Source: Pogona vitticeps
Taxonomy: Eukaryota > Chordata > Lepidosauria > Squamata > Agamidae
Assembly (NCBI RefSeq): GCF_051106095.1
Contig: NC_135785.1
Span: 211,791,545-211,855,544 of the forward strand
Reading direction: 5' to 3'
DNA: 64,000 nucleotides
Below the pieces are notes generated by a model. That model was not told the origin of the DNA. It saw nothing but the letters and a program-made list of their open reading frames with translations, and ran no database searches. The translations under genes were made by a program, and so were the position numbers. Positions 43,920 through 54,864 of the stretch are shown piece by piece. Each line of letters opens with the position of its first letter. The first letter of the stretch is position 1.

Positions 43920-46900
43920 CTTTGGACACAATAGGTCACGCTCATACAAAAGAAAGCTTATGTTGCATGTTTATAATGCTGCTTGACTGCTTGATGTTGC
44001 TGACAAAGCCTTTCCCTATGTTGGCAATCCATGCAGAATGAAATAAGGTTTAAAAAGTCTCCTCTGTATGCATTTATTGTTCACTTTGATTATTCACATG
44101 GTGTAATGCATAGTCTTTGTTAATGTGAATGTTTAAACCCACACACATAAGACAGCATTAAATGTTACTCTGACCACATGGATCTCTTGTTTTGGGAAGA
44201 CATGCTGGATAACACTGAAAGAAAAACCAGCTGTTTCCTCCTTTTTCCAAAGCAATCACTTAAACTGGCAGAATCTGAGAGTGAAGTGAGATAGAGGGGA
44301 TCCAGGTAAGAAAGAAGGCCTATTCCATCAGCACAGCTGATACGAATTGACATTTTGGTCTTATTCTTCAAACCAGGGCATGTTATGGTAATGCTTTTAT
44401 TTTTTTAATGTGTTACTTCCAAGTCATGCTCCTCTCCCAGAACGATCTTCCTCCATGCCAGTCCATCTAGTCAGCACCAGACAAATGTATGGTTATTGAG
44501 TGATGACTGATGCCAACTCTTGTGTCTAGCTTTTGCATAAAGAATGCCTTGGCATCCAGTATCATCTTCCAATGCTTACTGTAAGAATGTGTTTTCTTGT
44601 CTTTAACTGATCACCTCAGATTGGCAATGGATAACTACTATGAGAAAATCAATTCATCAGATTGTTGTATTTCATTGTGTTATTATGTTGTCAGGGAAGA
44701 CTGCTGTTTTTGGCAGCAGCCATTTGCTTCCCCAGTAACAGGGTCTTTTTAGTTCTGGTTCCCTCTTGTTAAAACTCCACCCTTCGTATTTTATTCATGG
44801 CATTTTCAGCATCAAGTACAAAACTTTTTATTTGCTCAGGCCCTTTAAACACATCAATTTTAACTGACTTTTACTGCTATTTTTGCACCTCGTATGCATC
44901 ACCATTTTTTTCATTATTTATATATTTACAATCTTTTATCAGGATCACATTGGTTTGGAAGTTCAAAAAAATAATGTTGGAGTTTCAAGATCTGTTGTTA
45001 GAGTGAAGTCTCAAGAAGGAAACTGCACACTTGAACAGCCAGAAGGAGATGGGTTGGGTATCAGTTTTCACCCCAGAGAACGCAGAGTCAATTGTCTTTT
45101 CCATTTCTCTAGAAAAAAAAGGATGCTGGTCATGTAAGAAATTCTCCACTGTCTTTTCTCAAAGCTCATAACTTTTGCTTTGCTTGAATGCGGAGGCATC
45201 CACAAATATAGAATTTTCTGTATCAGAACAGTTGGAGATGAATTTCAGTGGCACAGTAGTAAAAAATAACCAGTTCAAGCCTAAGACAGTATCACCTAGT
45301 GGTTAGATGATTCCTCAGTGTGGTGCAGTTCTTTTTAAGTGATGGTAGTCTTCTTTCCTCTTGCTTTACATTTCATGCTTTGATTGCCACGATTTACAGG
45401 ATGTTCTGTTCCTCTACCCTTTGTTGAAATTGTGCAACCAAAATCTAAAAATTGGGAGGGCACTCTTGCAATGTGAAATTGATGGGACAAACAAGGATGG
45501 AGAAAAGGAAGTTTATTTCCAGACTTTGTGGTGCTGGCGTTAGGGCTTGAAACAAGAAGGGTTGTGAGTCCTGGTGTTATGCTCTACTGTCTCTGCCCTG
45601 CTCCAAAGGGTATGAAGAGCTCAACATCATTTTGTGAAAAAGCCAGGGCACACTGTGACATTTGGCACAACACATACACATGTATTCACACTGTGCCAGA
45701 GAGCCCTGGTGCCAGCTGGGAACGGGTAGAGATGGTGCCTGCATTTTAAAGCCACCTGACACAGAAAAATCAAACCATCATATCTTCCAGCACTGCTCTT
45801 TCTAAGATTCTTCTCCCCATGGAGACTTGGAAAAGCACAGTGAATGCTCAAATTTCTGCAGGATATGAATGTAGGACGCTAACAAACAGGGCAAAGCTAG
45901 TGCTATAATGAAGGGATTACTCACCCTTGGACTCGAATTTTTATGCAAGAGCCATTCAGATTTAAATGTTAAGTAGAATGGTTAAGTTTGGCTGGATAAT
46001 TCCCATAATATATAAACAGGCAACGTCCGTGAGGATGAGCTTCTGTAATAATGGAGGTTTTGTTGGAGGTTTTCGACAAACCTAATGAGCCAAAGCAATA
46101 TCTAAATTTCTAACCAAATCTTTATCCTGAAGACCACAGACATATCTCCAGCTTTTGGGCATAAGAAGGAAGACATACCAGAAAAAAATTAAAATCTTTT
46201 GCATCATTAGGACTGATTCAAAAATTACAAGTCATAAGACCTATTTTTCAAAGAGCTTGACACTTAGTCATTACTGTGAAAATATATTTCACACAAGACA
46301 TTTGTTAACACTGTTATTTTAATTCATGATCTTATCCTTCATATATTTCTTTGCTCGAACAAACAGCAGCAGTACTTTTAACCCAATACTTCAAATGTAA
46401 AAAAATAGTAAAGAAGCCTATATTTCTATCTGGTCTCAGATCTCAGCCACTGGCTTTAATCGTAATAAGCACTCAGAGTTGGGGACAATATCTTAAGGGT
46501 TAGGTTACTGCACAGATATTTGTTGAATTCCCATGTTCATATCCAGGTTGGATCAGAAAGATACTTAATGTTCAGTGATAAAAATGGTGCATGTTACACT
46601 TAATTTTACTCTGCAGCACACTAAGATGTTTGACACTAGAATGATCAGAATTAAGACAATTATTATGAAGTTGTAAAAAATGTGAAAAATGATAGTAGAA
46701 TGCAGTTTTTAACTCAGATATGCATCTCAAAGCTCCTGGTTCAAACAACACATGTTGACAATAGACATATCCAAACCTGTCCTTTTATTCCTGCATGCTG
46801 ACGCTGCATGGTTGGTATACTTATCAGGAAATACAATTTACAATACAGATTCAAATCACTGCTACAACTTTCCACAGTGCACATTAGTATTTTGGCAACA

Positions 46901-47355
46901 TGAATAGGTGAGAAGAAAGACATGCACTGCAGTTCTATTTTCTGCTGACTGAGTTTTTAATTAGACATAAATAAAAATATAAAGACAAAATGAAGTTAAC
47001 TCATCTGCCCTCGCCCCCACAGCATACACATGATCTTTCTTTGGCTAACTTATACTGTATTTTAAAGATGATTCAGTTCAGAGGCTTTAAGACGATGAGA
47101 AGAGCCATATATAAACAACTCTCTTCTCTATTTTTAACTGCAGAAGATTGATAATCATCTACGCTCTCATAGTTCCCAGTAAGTATATGTGGTAACAGCT
47201 AGTAGGAAATAGCTAGTTGAATTGATAGATGGGTAGGTGAGTCAACATATAAATCAGAGCTGATCTCCTACCAGTGAGTAAACTTGTACTGAGGTAGTTT
47301 TGAAGGGCTGAATGACAACCAGCTACAATGGAAGCCTTTGGAAATAATTACACTA
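43920..47355. other. Unassigned AT-rich sequence
   Basis: I see no gene, RNA or recognised repeat in about 3.4 kb. Confidence 0.5.
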
Positions 47356-47359
47356 GGTG

Positions 47360-47430
47360 AAGGGTGGGGAATGTATGGCTTTCCAGATAATGTCAGGCTA
47401 CAGTTTCCAACACCTTTAGTCAGGATTGCC
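47360..47430. repeat. Half copy of the palindromic miniature element
   Basis: GGTGGGGAATGTATGGCTTT, CCAGATAATGTCAGGCTACA: left arm only, matching 43790-43915. Confidence 0.55.
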
Positions 47431-47539
47431 AATGGTAAAGAATAACAGGAGAGTATAATTACCACAAGAAACCGTGGTAGATAAGTAAATAGAAATATGA
47501 TGAGGTATCACAATACAGTAAATTTTATTTCTTATCTGT

Positions 47540-48425
47540 ATTTAATCTAATCTTACACAGTGACAAAGGAATTGAACTAGAAATCATCCAAGAAGATAAA
47601 ATACCATGCATTGAGCGACTTCTCAGCATGGGGATGTTCCTGGATTCATCTCTGAGCCTGGATGCCCAGATTTCAGCCTTTGCACAGTTCAATATAGTGT
47701 GCCAGCTGTGCCTGTTTCTTGAGAGATCTAATCTGGCCACAGTGACTCATGCCTTAGTTACATCTTGGCTGGATTACTGTAATGTGGTCTATATGCAAAG
47801 TATTCAGAAAGTCCAAAGGCTCCAAAATGCTGCTGTCAGATTGTTAACTGGGGCTGGTTACAGGGAACATATAACTGCCCTGTTACTGCAGCTCCACGGG
47901 CTGCCAATCCATTTCTGGGCACAGTTCAAAGTGGTGGTTTTAACCTATAAAGCCTTAAACAGCTTGGGTCCAAGCTATCTAAAAGACCACATCTCCCTGT
48001 ATGAGCCTGCCTGGGCATTAAGATCATCAGGGGAGTCCTATCTCTCAGTCCCAGCACCATCACAGGTACACTTGGTGGGGGCACACAAGAGGCTCTTCTC
48101 TGTCGCTGCTCCCAGACTTTGGAACTCCCTCCCATGGGAAACTAGGCTGGCCCCACGTTTGCTGTCCTTCAGCAAGTGGGCAAAAACCTCTCTTCAGGCA
48201 GGCTTTTCTTTAATGACTGGTGATCTGAGAAGGGTTTTAAATGGATTATGCTCTGTTGTTTTAAAAGTGTTACAATATTGATTTTTTTACCATTTTAATA
48301 TAATACTTTCTAATACAGTACTTTTAAAATATTTGTATGCTTACTGATTTTAGCTTTTTAATGCTTTTTTTTAATGATGTAAGCCATCGTGGGTAGCTTT
48401 AAGGAGAAAGGTGGGGAAAATGCTA

Positions 48426-48484
<59 letters not shown>

Positions 48485-48485
48485 A
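47540..48485 (+). mobile_element. L2-like LINE 3' part, second subfamily
   Basis: A 5'-truncated copy with an unusually long surviving open frame (47628-48281, 217 codons) covering the ORF2 C-terminal region: LVTSWLDYCNVVYM, QRLQNAAVRLLTGAG, LQLHGLPIHFWAQFKVVVLT, YKALNSLGPSYLKDH and SVAAPRLWNSLPWETRLAP. It is followed by an untranslated part, a variant tail (GTAAGCCATCGTGGGTAGCT, TATAAAT) and a long (AAAT)n run at 48424-48484. The reverse transcriptase core is absent, so the open frame does not make a working protein. Confidence 0.9.
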
Positions 48486-48489
48486 ACAC

Positions 48490-49930
48490 ATATTGCATGT
48501 TATGAAGGTGTCTCATGTCCATAGGGGTGGTTTTAAGTGCAGAAGGCAAGGATATTTCATAATAACCATATGCCTGCCATCAGAAAGCACATGTTCACCA
48601 GAATTAGAACAGTGTTTTCGCTGACAGCCATTTACTTTTTAAAAATCAGACAAGCAACATGAAGTTTGTTATATAAATACCATTACTGTGATTTCTGACA
48701 AAAAAATATTGTTTTCAGCCCCACAAAATTAGGTAACCAACATAAAAATCTGAAGGAAAACAGCTGCCCCCCCTATTTGCATGAAGGCCTAGCATTAATA
48801 ACCTTGTGACACAGTTTTCTACCCTGGTAAGAAAAGTGTCTGCTGAAGGAAATATTCCCTACTAAAGATAATTTTTTATGCCAGACACCTTATGTTAGTT
48901 AGAGCATGTCACTCTGATGGTCCTTGCAAGCAAATTTCCGTCATTCGGTGCACTTTTGGCTGGGCTGGTCATTCACTGACTTAATGCAGAAATAATAGGG
49001 AGGGGGATGTAGGCCTTTGTCCAGTGATGCTGATATATGTTAGGCCTTTGATCAAAAAGCTTTCTGGCAGCTCTAACATATGGAAAAAACTGCCTTCCAA
49101 CACATTTCATCCAGTTCAGAAACATGGGTCAACAAGTGTCACTACAAAGTGGGACTCTGCAAACAAGCTGTGTTTCTCTTGTTTATTTAATGGATTATGT
49201 GATAAAGAATGGTTTCTGTGGGGAATAGTTCAAACATTTCTAGCATCCTTTTTTGTCTTACATCCTTCTTTTGCTTGAGCATTCCCAAACAATGTCCATG
49301 GTGAACTGTTTGCAGATGCCTGCACCAGGTACCGTTCATGACAATGACTGGAATCTTATTGCCAATTTATGTTTGCACAGGAGAAACTAAGTTTTGGCAG
49401 CAAACTGCTGCTAATTAACAAGGTATTGATTGTATTCTTGAGTAATGCCCAATCACATGATCAGGCACATGCCAGGAAGACAACCATCATTTCATTACCA
49501 AGTAGCAATTTGACTAAAATAATTTCCCTTGTGAAAGCATAGATCAGCAATAGGATTCTGTCCATTATCTCTAATTGTTTTTTCCTAGACAGCATTGGGT
49601 ATGTGGGTACATGTTTTAGGTGCTGTCCTTTTGCCATTTAGTCTGTGTATATCAGGAGGCATTTGTAGAGACTGGTACCACAGTTTTTTCATATTCAGAA
49701 GTGTAGCGATTACTCTCAGAGTGACCTTGAAAGCCCGATTCCTCTGAAGTATGTTTTAATTTCACTGCACTTCCAGAGTGCAGAATACACAACACAGAAA
49801 TAGCTATGGCCAGGTGTACTTTTCTCCACACTGCTTTCCCGGCAGAAACTGACTTATCCAACCAATGCACTTTACTGTGAAGCAATAGCAATGTAAGGTT
49901 ATATTTCCAATTCCCCTTCTCCCATCCATA
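48490..49930. other. Unassigned sequence
   Basis: No gene or repeat recognised. Confidence 0.5.
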
Positions 49931-49938
49931 CATTAGCA

Positions 49939-50126
49939 CACTGGTTCTTAAACTTGGGTTACTCAGGAGTTTTGGACTGCAACTCCCAGAAGCCTTCACC
50001 ACCAACTGTGCTGACTGGGGTTTCTGGGAGTTGCAGTTGACCAGACAGGTGGGATAGAAAGAAAATAAATAAATAAATAAATAAATAAAATAAATAAATC
50101 TGAGTAACAAAGGTTAAGAACCACTG
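49939..50126. mobile_element. hAT-type palindromic element with 8-bp target duplication, itself interrupted
   Basis: Ends CACTGGTTCTTAAACTTGGG and GGTTAAGAACCACTG. The exact 8-mer CATTAGCA lies at 49931-49938 and 50127-50134, which is the hAT hallmark. The interior repeats the symmetry of 18391-18527 (GGACTGCAACTCCCAGAAGC against TTTCTGGGAGTTGCAGT). The right arm is broken by a LINE tail at 50038-50099. Confidence 0.93.
50038..50099 (+). repeat. 62-bp L2-like LINE tail inside a hAT element
   Basis: GACCAGACAGGTGGGATAG followed by (AAAT)n with one interruption. By the palindrome's symmetry the insertion replaced about 9 bp of the right arm. It is almost the shortest possible LINE insertion. 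Confidence 0.8.
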
Positions 50127-50134
50127 CATTAGCA

Positions 50135-51635
50135 AAACAATTTGGCACTCTGTACAAACAGAACCTTATTGTCAATGGGGCAGCCATGGAGTTATTCTCC
50201 ACTGAATTTTGACTCTTGAAGGAACTCCTGACTACAAAAAACTGATTGCATTGTTTGCCTTTCTGGACAGGATAAATAATGGGTTGCTTAAGTAGGTAAG
50301 AGGGTTATTAAATTACTATTGTCTTCCAGTTCTCTCTGTTTTGGAGGTGGGTAAGATTATGCTCTCTTCTACAATGTGAGCAGGTGAGCTTTGGTATTCC
50401 GGAAGGTTCCATTTCCGTGTGCTATTGACATTGCTATTGCCAGCAAAAGAAAAGCAAATACCACACATACAAAACCCCAATTATCCATAAATGACCAGAA
50501 AAGTGAACTATCCTGATGCCATGTTAGTGAACTGGTAGAAAATGATATCAAGAAATCAAATATACTTCTAAAGGGCAAATTTATTTGAGTACCTCATCAA
50601 AGAACTCTGTGTACTTTATTACCCTGAGCCTTCATTAATGTCCCTGTTTATTTGGGAAGGGATTTTCCTGTCTTTCTTAAGCACAATATGTCTTATTTCA
50701 TTGTACTTCAGAATGAAAGCTATATCTACAGAAAATTAAGTTTGGCTCCTATAGACACATCCTACAACAGCTGTTCTTCATGTGTCACAGTCTTATCAAA
50801 GAATTTTAAAAGAGAAATCACTTGTACAAAGACAGCTGTTTGATAACATAGAAAAGCTTCCACCTAGGAGGAAGAAACACCCTGTGATGACAGTTGTTCG
50901 CTGGTGTCAGATGAGTCAGAATGCTATCCTGGCCCTCCAGCCTTTAATCAGATTTGCAATCAACGTGACAAAGCTTTATTTGCCATGCAACAATGCTTTG
51001 CTTTAACACAAACCCTCTGGTCAAACTGACCTAGACAACTTCCTAAAATGCTGCACGTTGGTGAGATTTTCTTAAAGTATTCCCATCCTGTCTCATCATG
51101 GAGATCTTAATAAGTGACTGACCCAGGCACTTTCCAGATGGTGTGATAATATCAAGAAACCTTTAAAAACCATATCTTCGTACATGTATCTTGATGAGCA
51201 TGCTTTTATAAGATTCTTGCAAACAATCATTCCTTCACAGTCCTCCAGGGGAACAGCTATGAGAGCTGTTATTTTATGGTGATGAATCATAATGAAACAG
51301 ACTGTTATTATCACCTCAAGAATGAATGTTTGTTTTTAATTATACATATTAAATGGAAGATAAGACTACTCTAGCCATTTTCTACATCTTGCCTTTTGAT
51401 GACCTTATCCCCGTATCTTCAGTGAAGACTTATGAATTAGACTCTGCCCGTGGTGGATTTATGTATAGGTTAGGATCTCAGGTTAGGAAAAGACCAAAAG
51501 ACTTCAAAATATTTGGGGTGGGGAGAATGGACACACAAAGTATATTAAATATTTTTCTAATATGCATTTGGTAATAAAAATGATAGTCAAAGTGTTTTAA
51601 CAAAGGCTTTTACCTGATATGGAGTGAGAAATGCC
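50135..51635. other. Unassigned sequence
   Basis: No gene or repeat recognised. Confidence 0.5.
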
Positions 51636-51639
51636 TAAT

Positions 51640-52790
51640 TTTCAAACTGGATTTCAAAAAAGAAAGGAAGAGGAGCTTGAGAACATATTGCAAATGTTTG
51701 TTGACTACTGGAGTGTACCAAAAAATTTCAGAACAATATCAGTCTATGCTTTATAGAGTACAACAAAACTTTGGACTGAATGGATCATGAGAAACTATGA
51801 GAAACTTGTTCTGAAAGAAAGAAATGGATGTGCCTCAGCATTTGATTATCCTGAGGTGTAACCTGTCTTGTGGACAGACAGAATCGTTTCCTATAGGCAA
51901 AGATGACAGAGAAGGGTGCATTTTATCCCCTTATCTGTTCATTCTGTATGTAGAACATATAATAAAGAAAGCTAGACTCGATTCAGGTGAAGGAGGAGTG
52001 AAAACTGGGGGAAGAAATATCAATAATCAATAAAAAATATCAATATGTAGATGACACCATCTTACAGAGAGAAAGCAGCAATGACTTGAAATGACTTTTA
52101 GTGAAACTGAAAGAGGTGCTCAAGCAGTTAAATATTAAGAAGACCAAAATCATGATTACTGAAGAACTACACAGCTATAAAGTTGACAATGAAGAAACTG
52201 AAATCATGAAAGATTTTGTATACCTCAGTCATCAGTGCAAAAGGAGACTGTAGCCAAGAAATCAGAAGACTGAGATATGGAAGGACAATAATGAAAGAAT
52301 TTTTAAAAGACCATAACATGTAACGACATGTCACTAGAGACCAAGATCAAAATCATCCATACTCTTGTATTCCTGATCATCATGTATGGGTGTGAAAGCT
52401 AGTCAGTAAAGAAAGGTGACAGGAAAAAAATGATTTGTTTGAAATATGGTGTTAGGTTTGTAGATACCCTGGACTGCCAAAAAGATGAAGAAGTGGTTCC
52501 TAGATCCAATCAAGCCCGAACTACCTCTGCAGGCCAAAATATTGAAGCCTAGGCTGTCCTGCTTTGGGCATATCATGAGAAAATAGGATTCTCTGGAAAA
52601 GACAATAATGCTAGGAAAGGTTGAAGGCAGCAGGAAAAGAGGAATACCAAATATGAGATGGATTGACTTCTTATAGGAAACCATAGGCTTGGGTTTACAA
52701 GAACTGAGCAGGTTTGTTGAGAACAGAGCATTTGGGAGATCTTTCATTCATGGGTAGGAGGCAACCTGACAGCATGTAAAGACAACAATT
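51640..52790 (+). mobile_element. RTE-group LINE, reverse transcriptase and C-terminal part
   Basis: The + strand follows an RTE reverse transcriptase with several stops and frame changes: FQTGFQKRKEEELEN-like start, EGCILSPYLFILYVEHIIKK (about 51911-51970), QYVDDTIL with the catalytic pair at 52050-52055, IMYGCES-like, FGHIMRK and SLEKTIMLGKVEGSRKRGIP (about 52590-52650), and RWIDF. It is related to BovB but clearly a different, more diverged lineage than 6590-7670. The endonuclease half is missing and the copy is inactive. Confidence 0.85.
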
Positions 52791-53034
52791 CACCTGTGCT
52801 TCGTATTTAACAAAACCGATCAATAGGGAAAATGAAAAGAAAATGTGGGAGAACCTATATCTACCCAACCTCTTGCTCGAAACAAACTACTGGTACTTCT
52901 GTTTTTAACTTCACAACAGTAAACATGTTTCAAATAAATTATCTATGCAGTTAGTCATTTCGGTAAAGCAGTACCCATGTGATTCAGGATGTCTTTAATC
53001 CAAGGAAACTTGCCCTTGCTGCAAATGGGAATAG

Positions 53035-53235
53035 GGGATGCACTGTAGCTCAGTGATGGAACACCTGCTTTGCATACAGAAAGTCTCAAAGTTCTACTCC
53101 CATTGTTTTCTGGTAGGGATAGCAAAATATTCCCTGCTTGATCCTTGAAACCTGTCGTCAATCTGTGTTGGCCATAATATTGAGCTAGATTTACCAGTGG
53201 TCTGATGCATTGTGAAGCAACTTCTTATGTTCCTT
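53035..53235 (+). repeat. tRNA-derived SINE, second head type
   Basis: Head GCACTGTAGCTCAGTGATGG and ACACCTGCTTTGCATACAG resemble an alanine-type tRNA, followed by GTTCTACTCCCATTG (B-box region). The body ends ACCAGTGGTCTGATGCATTG and GCAACTTCTTATGTTCC, the 3' end of a SINE group widespread in squamates. The acceptor arms do not pair, so it is not a tRNA gene. Confidence 0.8.
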
Positions 53236-53239
53236 TTTA

Positions 53240-53935
53240 ATAGGGGTCAGAATGCTAATTCAAATTCTACTGTATATATTCCACAGTCTTTAAAAACTGT
53301 TGCCCTGTTTCATCTTCTTTCTTGATCTTTGTAGAGGGACCCTTGTTCTTGTATTGCAGTTACAGTACAGAAAGAGCTTTAATTAAATCTCAACTCCCAC
53401 ACTCAGATAAATTTACTGAAGGAACAAGCAATGTAGGGAAGGAAAGAAGAGCAGATAGCATGCATATACACCAAAGGCACTGACCAGGTCACTTCGAAGC
53501 TGCCAGTATATGAAGACTTCACAGCATTAAAGGGTACAGCTGCTTTGACATGGTACCATAATGAAAAGACTACAGCATTCAGGTCTTTTGCCTATTGCTC
53601 TTAGACTTCAGGGCATGGCTGTCTGATCTATGTGTTAATAATGCAGAACTCTCTATTCTGAATAGTGAGAAGTATATTTTTAGCACAAGCTATCCAGCTA
53701 AAAGAGGACAGTGACTTTCAGCAGCGTATCAGGACCTGGAAGGAAAAAGGCAAAAATAAGAATATACTGTGTATAATAACTGTGGAATGCTTTTCCTAAT
53801 AATGCTATTACACAAGCAAAACCAAACATTACAGACTTGGTAAATCCTATAGATACTGTCAATCTTTGCATATAATCTTGGCAAGGCATTTAAGAGTTCA
53901 GAAACAGTACAGATGTACCAAGATTACAGATGTAC
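53240..53935. other. Unassigned sequence
   Basis: No gene or repeat recognised. Confidence 0.5.
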
Positions 53936-53953
53936 TATGGATCCTTTATCTGT

Positions 53954-54200
53954 GTATTCGTGAAGGCTTTCACTGCCGGGATCTAATAGTTGTTGTGGGT
54001 TTTCTGGCCTCTTTGGCCATATTCTGAAGGTTGTTCTTCCTAGCGTTTCACCAGTCTCTGTGGCCGGTATCTTCAGAGGACAGCATTAGAGCACAGAGTG
54101 CTGTCCTCTGAAGATGCTGGCCACAGAGACTGGCAAAACGTTAGGAAGAACAACCTTCAGAACACGGCCAAAGAGCCCGAAAAACCCACAACAACCATTA
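53954..54200. mobile_element. Inverted Penelope-like terminal insertion with hammerhead-like cores
   Basis: Two inverted arms, about 53985-54082 (minus) and 54105-54197 (plus), surround a 20-bp centre. Each arm reads CTGAAGATRCYGGCCACAGA, then a GACTGG stem, (G/A)AAAC and GYTAGGAAGAACAACC, and ends CCCACAACAAC. CTGAAGA, a pairable helix II, GAAAC and a G-T-H triplet, with TCCT upstream able to pair with AGGA downstream, fit a hammerhead ribozyme core (intact GAAA in the left arm). A 14-bp direct repeat GATCCTTTATCTGT flanks it (53940-53953 and 54201-54214). Penelope-like elements are known to carry such ribozymes in terminal repeats and often insert as inverted partial copies. No coding part is present. 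Confidence 0.7.
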
Positions 54201-54214
54201 GATCCTTTATCTGT

Positions 54215-54785
54215 TCGTTTCCAAGTAGCTTTTTAAGCTCCATATTTACAATAGCATGAGACTGAAAAATCACTGCACTGTGAACAGCAAAAGAATGTAT
54301 AATTATCACTTCATCTGACAGCAAATTCAACCAGAGTGCTAACAGAATTGTGGACAAAGTGGTGCCACTGAGAAACCAAGAGACAGTATCAGCATGCTTG
54401 GTGGAATCTCAGAGGACATATAAATAATCCACAATCCTTATTTCTTTGGTGTCTTGGCTTATATTTTAAACTGAGGGGAGAGTACTATTATATTTATCTA
54501 CATACAGTATTTAAAAATGTTTTTGTGTTGCATTGTTGCATTTTATGAAAACAGTAACTACTGCAAGTCACATGTTGCATTGAAGCTCAGTGACAATGCA
54601 TTAATGTATATCACATTATAATACTTCCAACAAAACTCTTCATCATATTTGATGAATGAAAGACAACTACCTTAGCTAAATCACTCTCTGTCCTCAACAT
54701 CTTAAATGCAGCAGTAAAAGTAAAATTGTAAGTTAATGTTGTACAGATATAATTACTGCTTTTTCTCCTTCTTAACTGTGTATTT
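54215..54785. other. Unassigned AT-rich sequence
   Basis: No gene or repeat recognised. Confidence 0.5.
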
Positions 54786-54789
54786 CATA

Positions 54790-54860
54790 ATTGTTGTGAG
54801 CCGCCCAGGGACCTTTGGGTAGAGTGGGCGGCATATAAATTAAATAAATAAATAAATATT
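54790..54860 (+). repeat. L2-like LINE 3' tail
   Basis: TTGTTGTGAGCCGCCCAGGG, then GAGTGGGCGGCATATAAATT and (AAAT)n. Severely truncated copy of the common tail. Confidence 0.85.
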
Positions 54861-54864
54861 CCTT

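Noticed and set aside
53040-53120. tRNA gene candidate
   Set aside because: The A-box and B-box regions are tRNA-like, but the acceptor and other arms do not pair and the sequence continues into a SINE body. The same applies to heads at 16150-16195, 39170-39240, 41432-41500 and 62207-62280.
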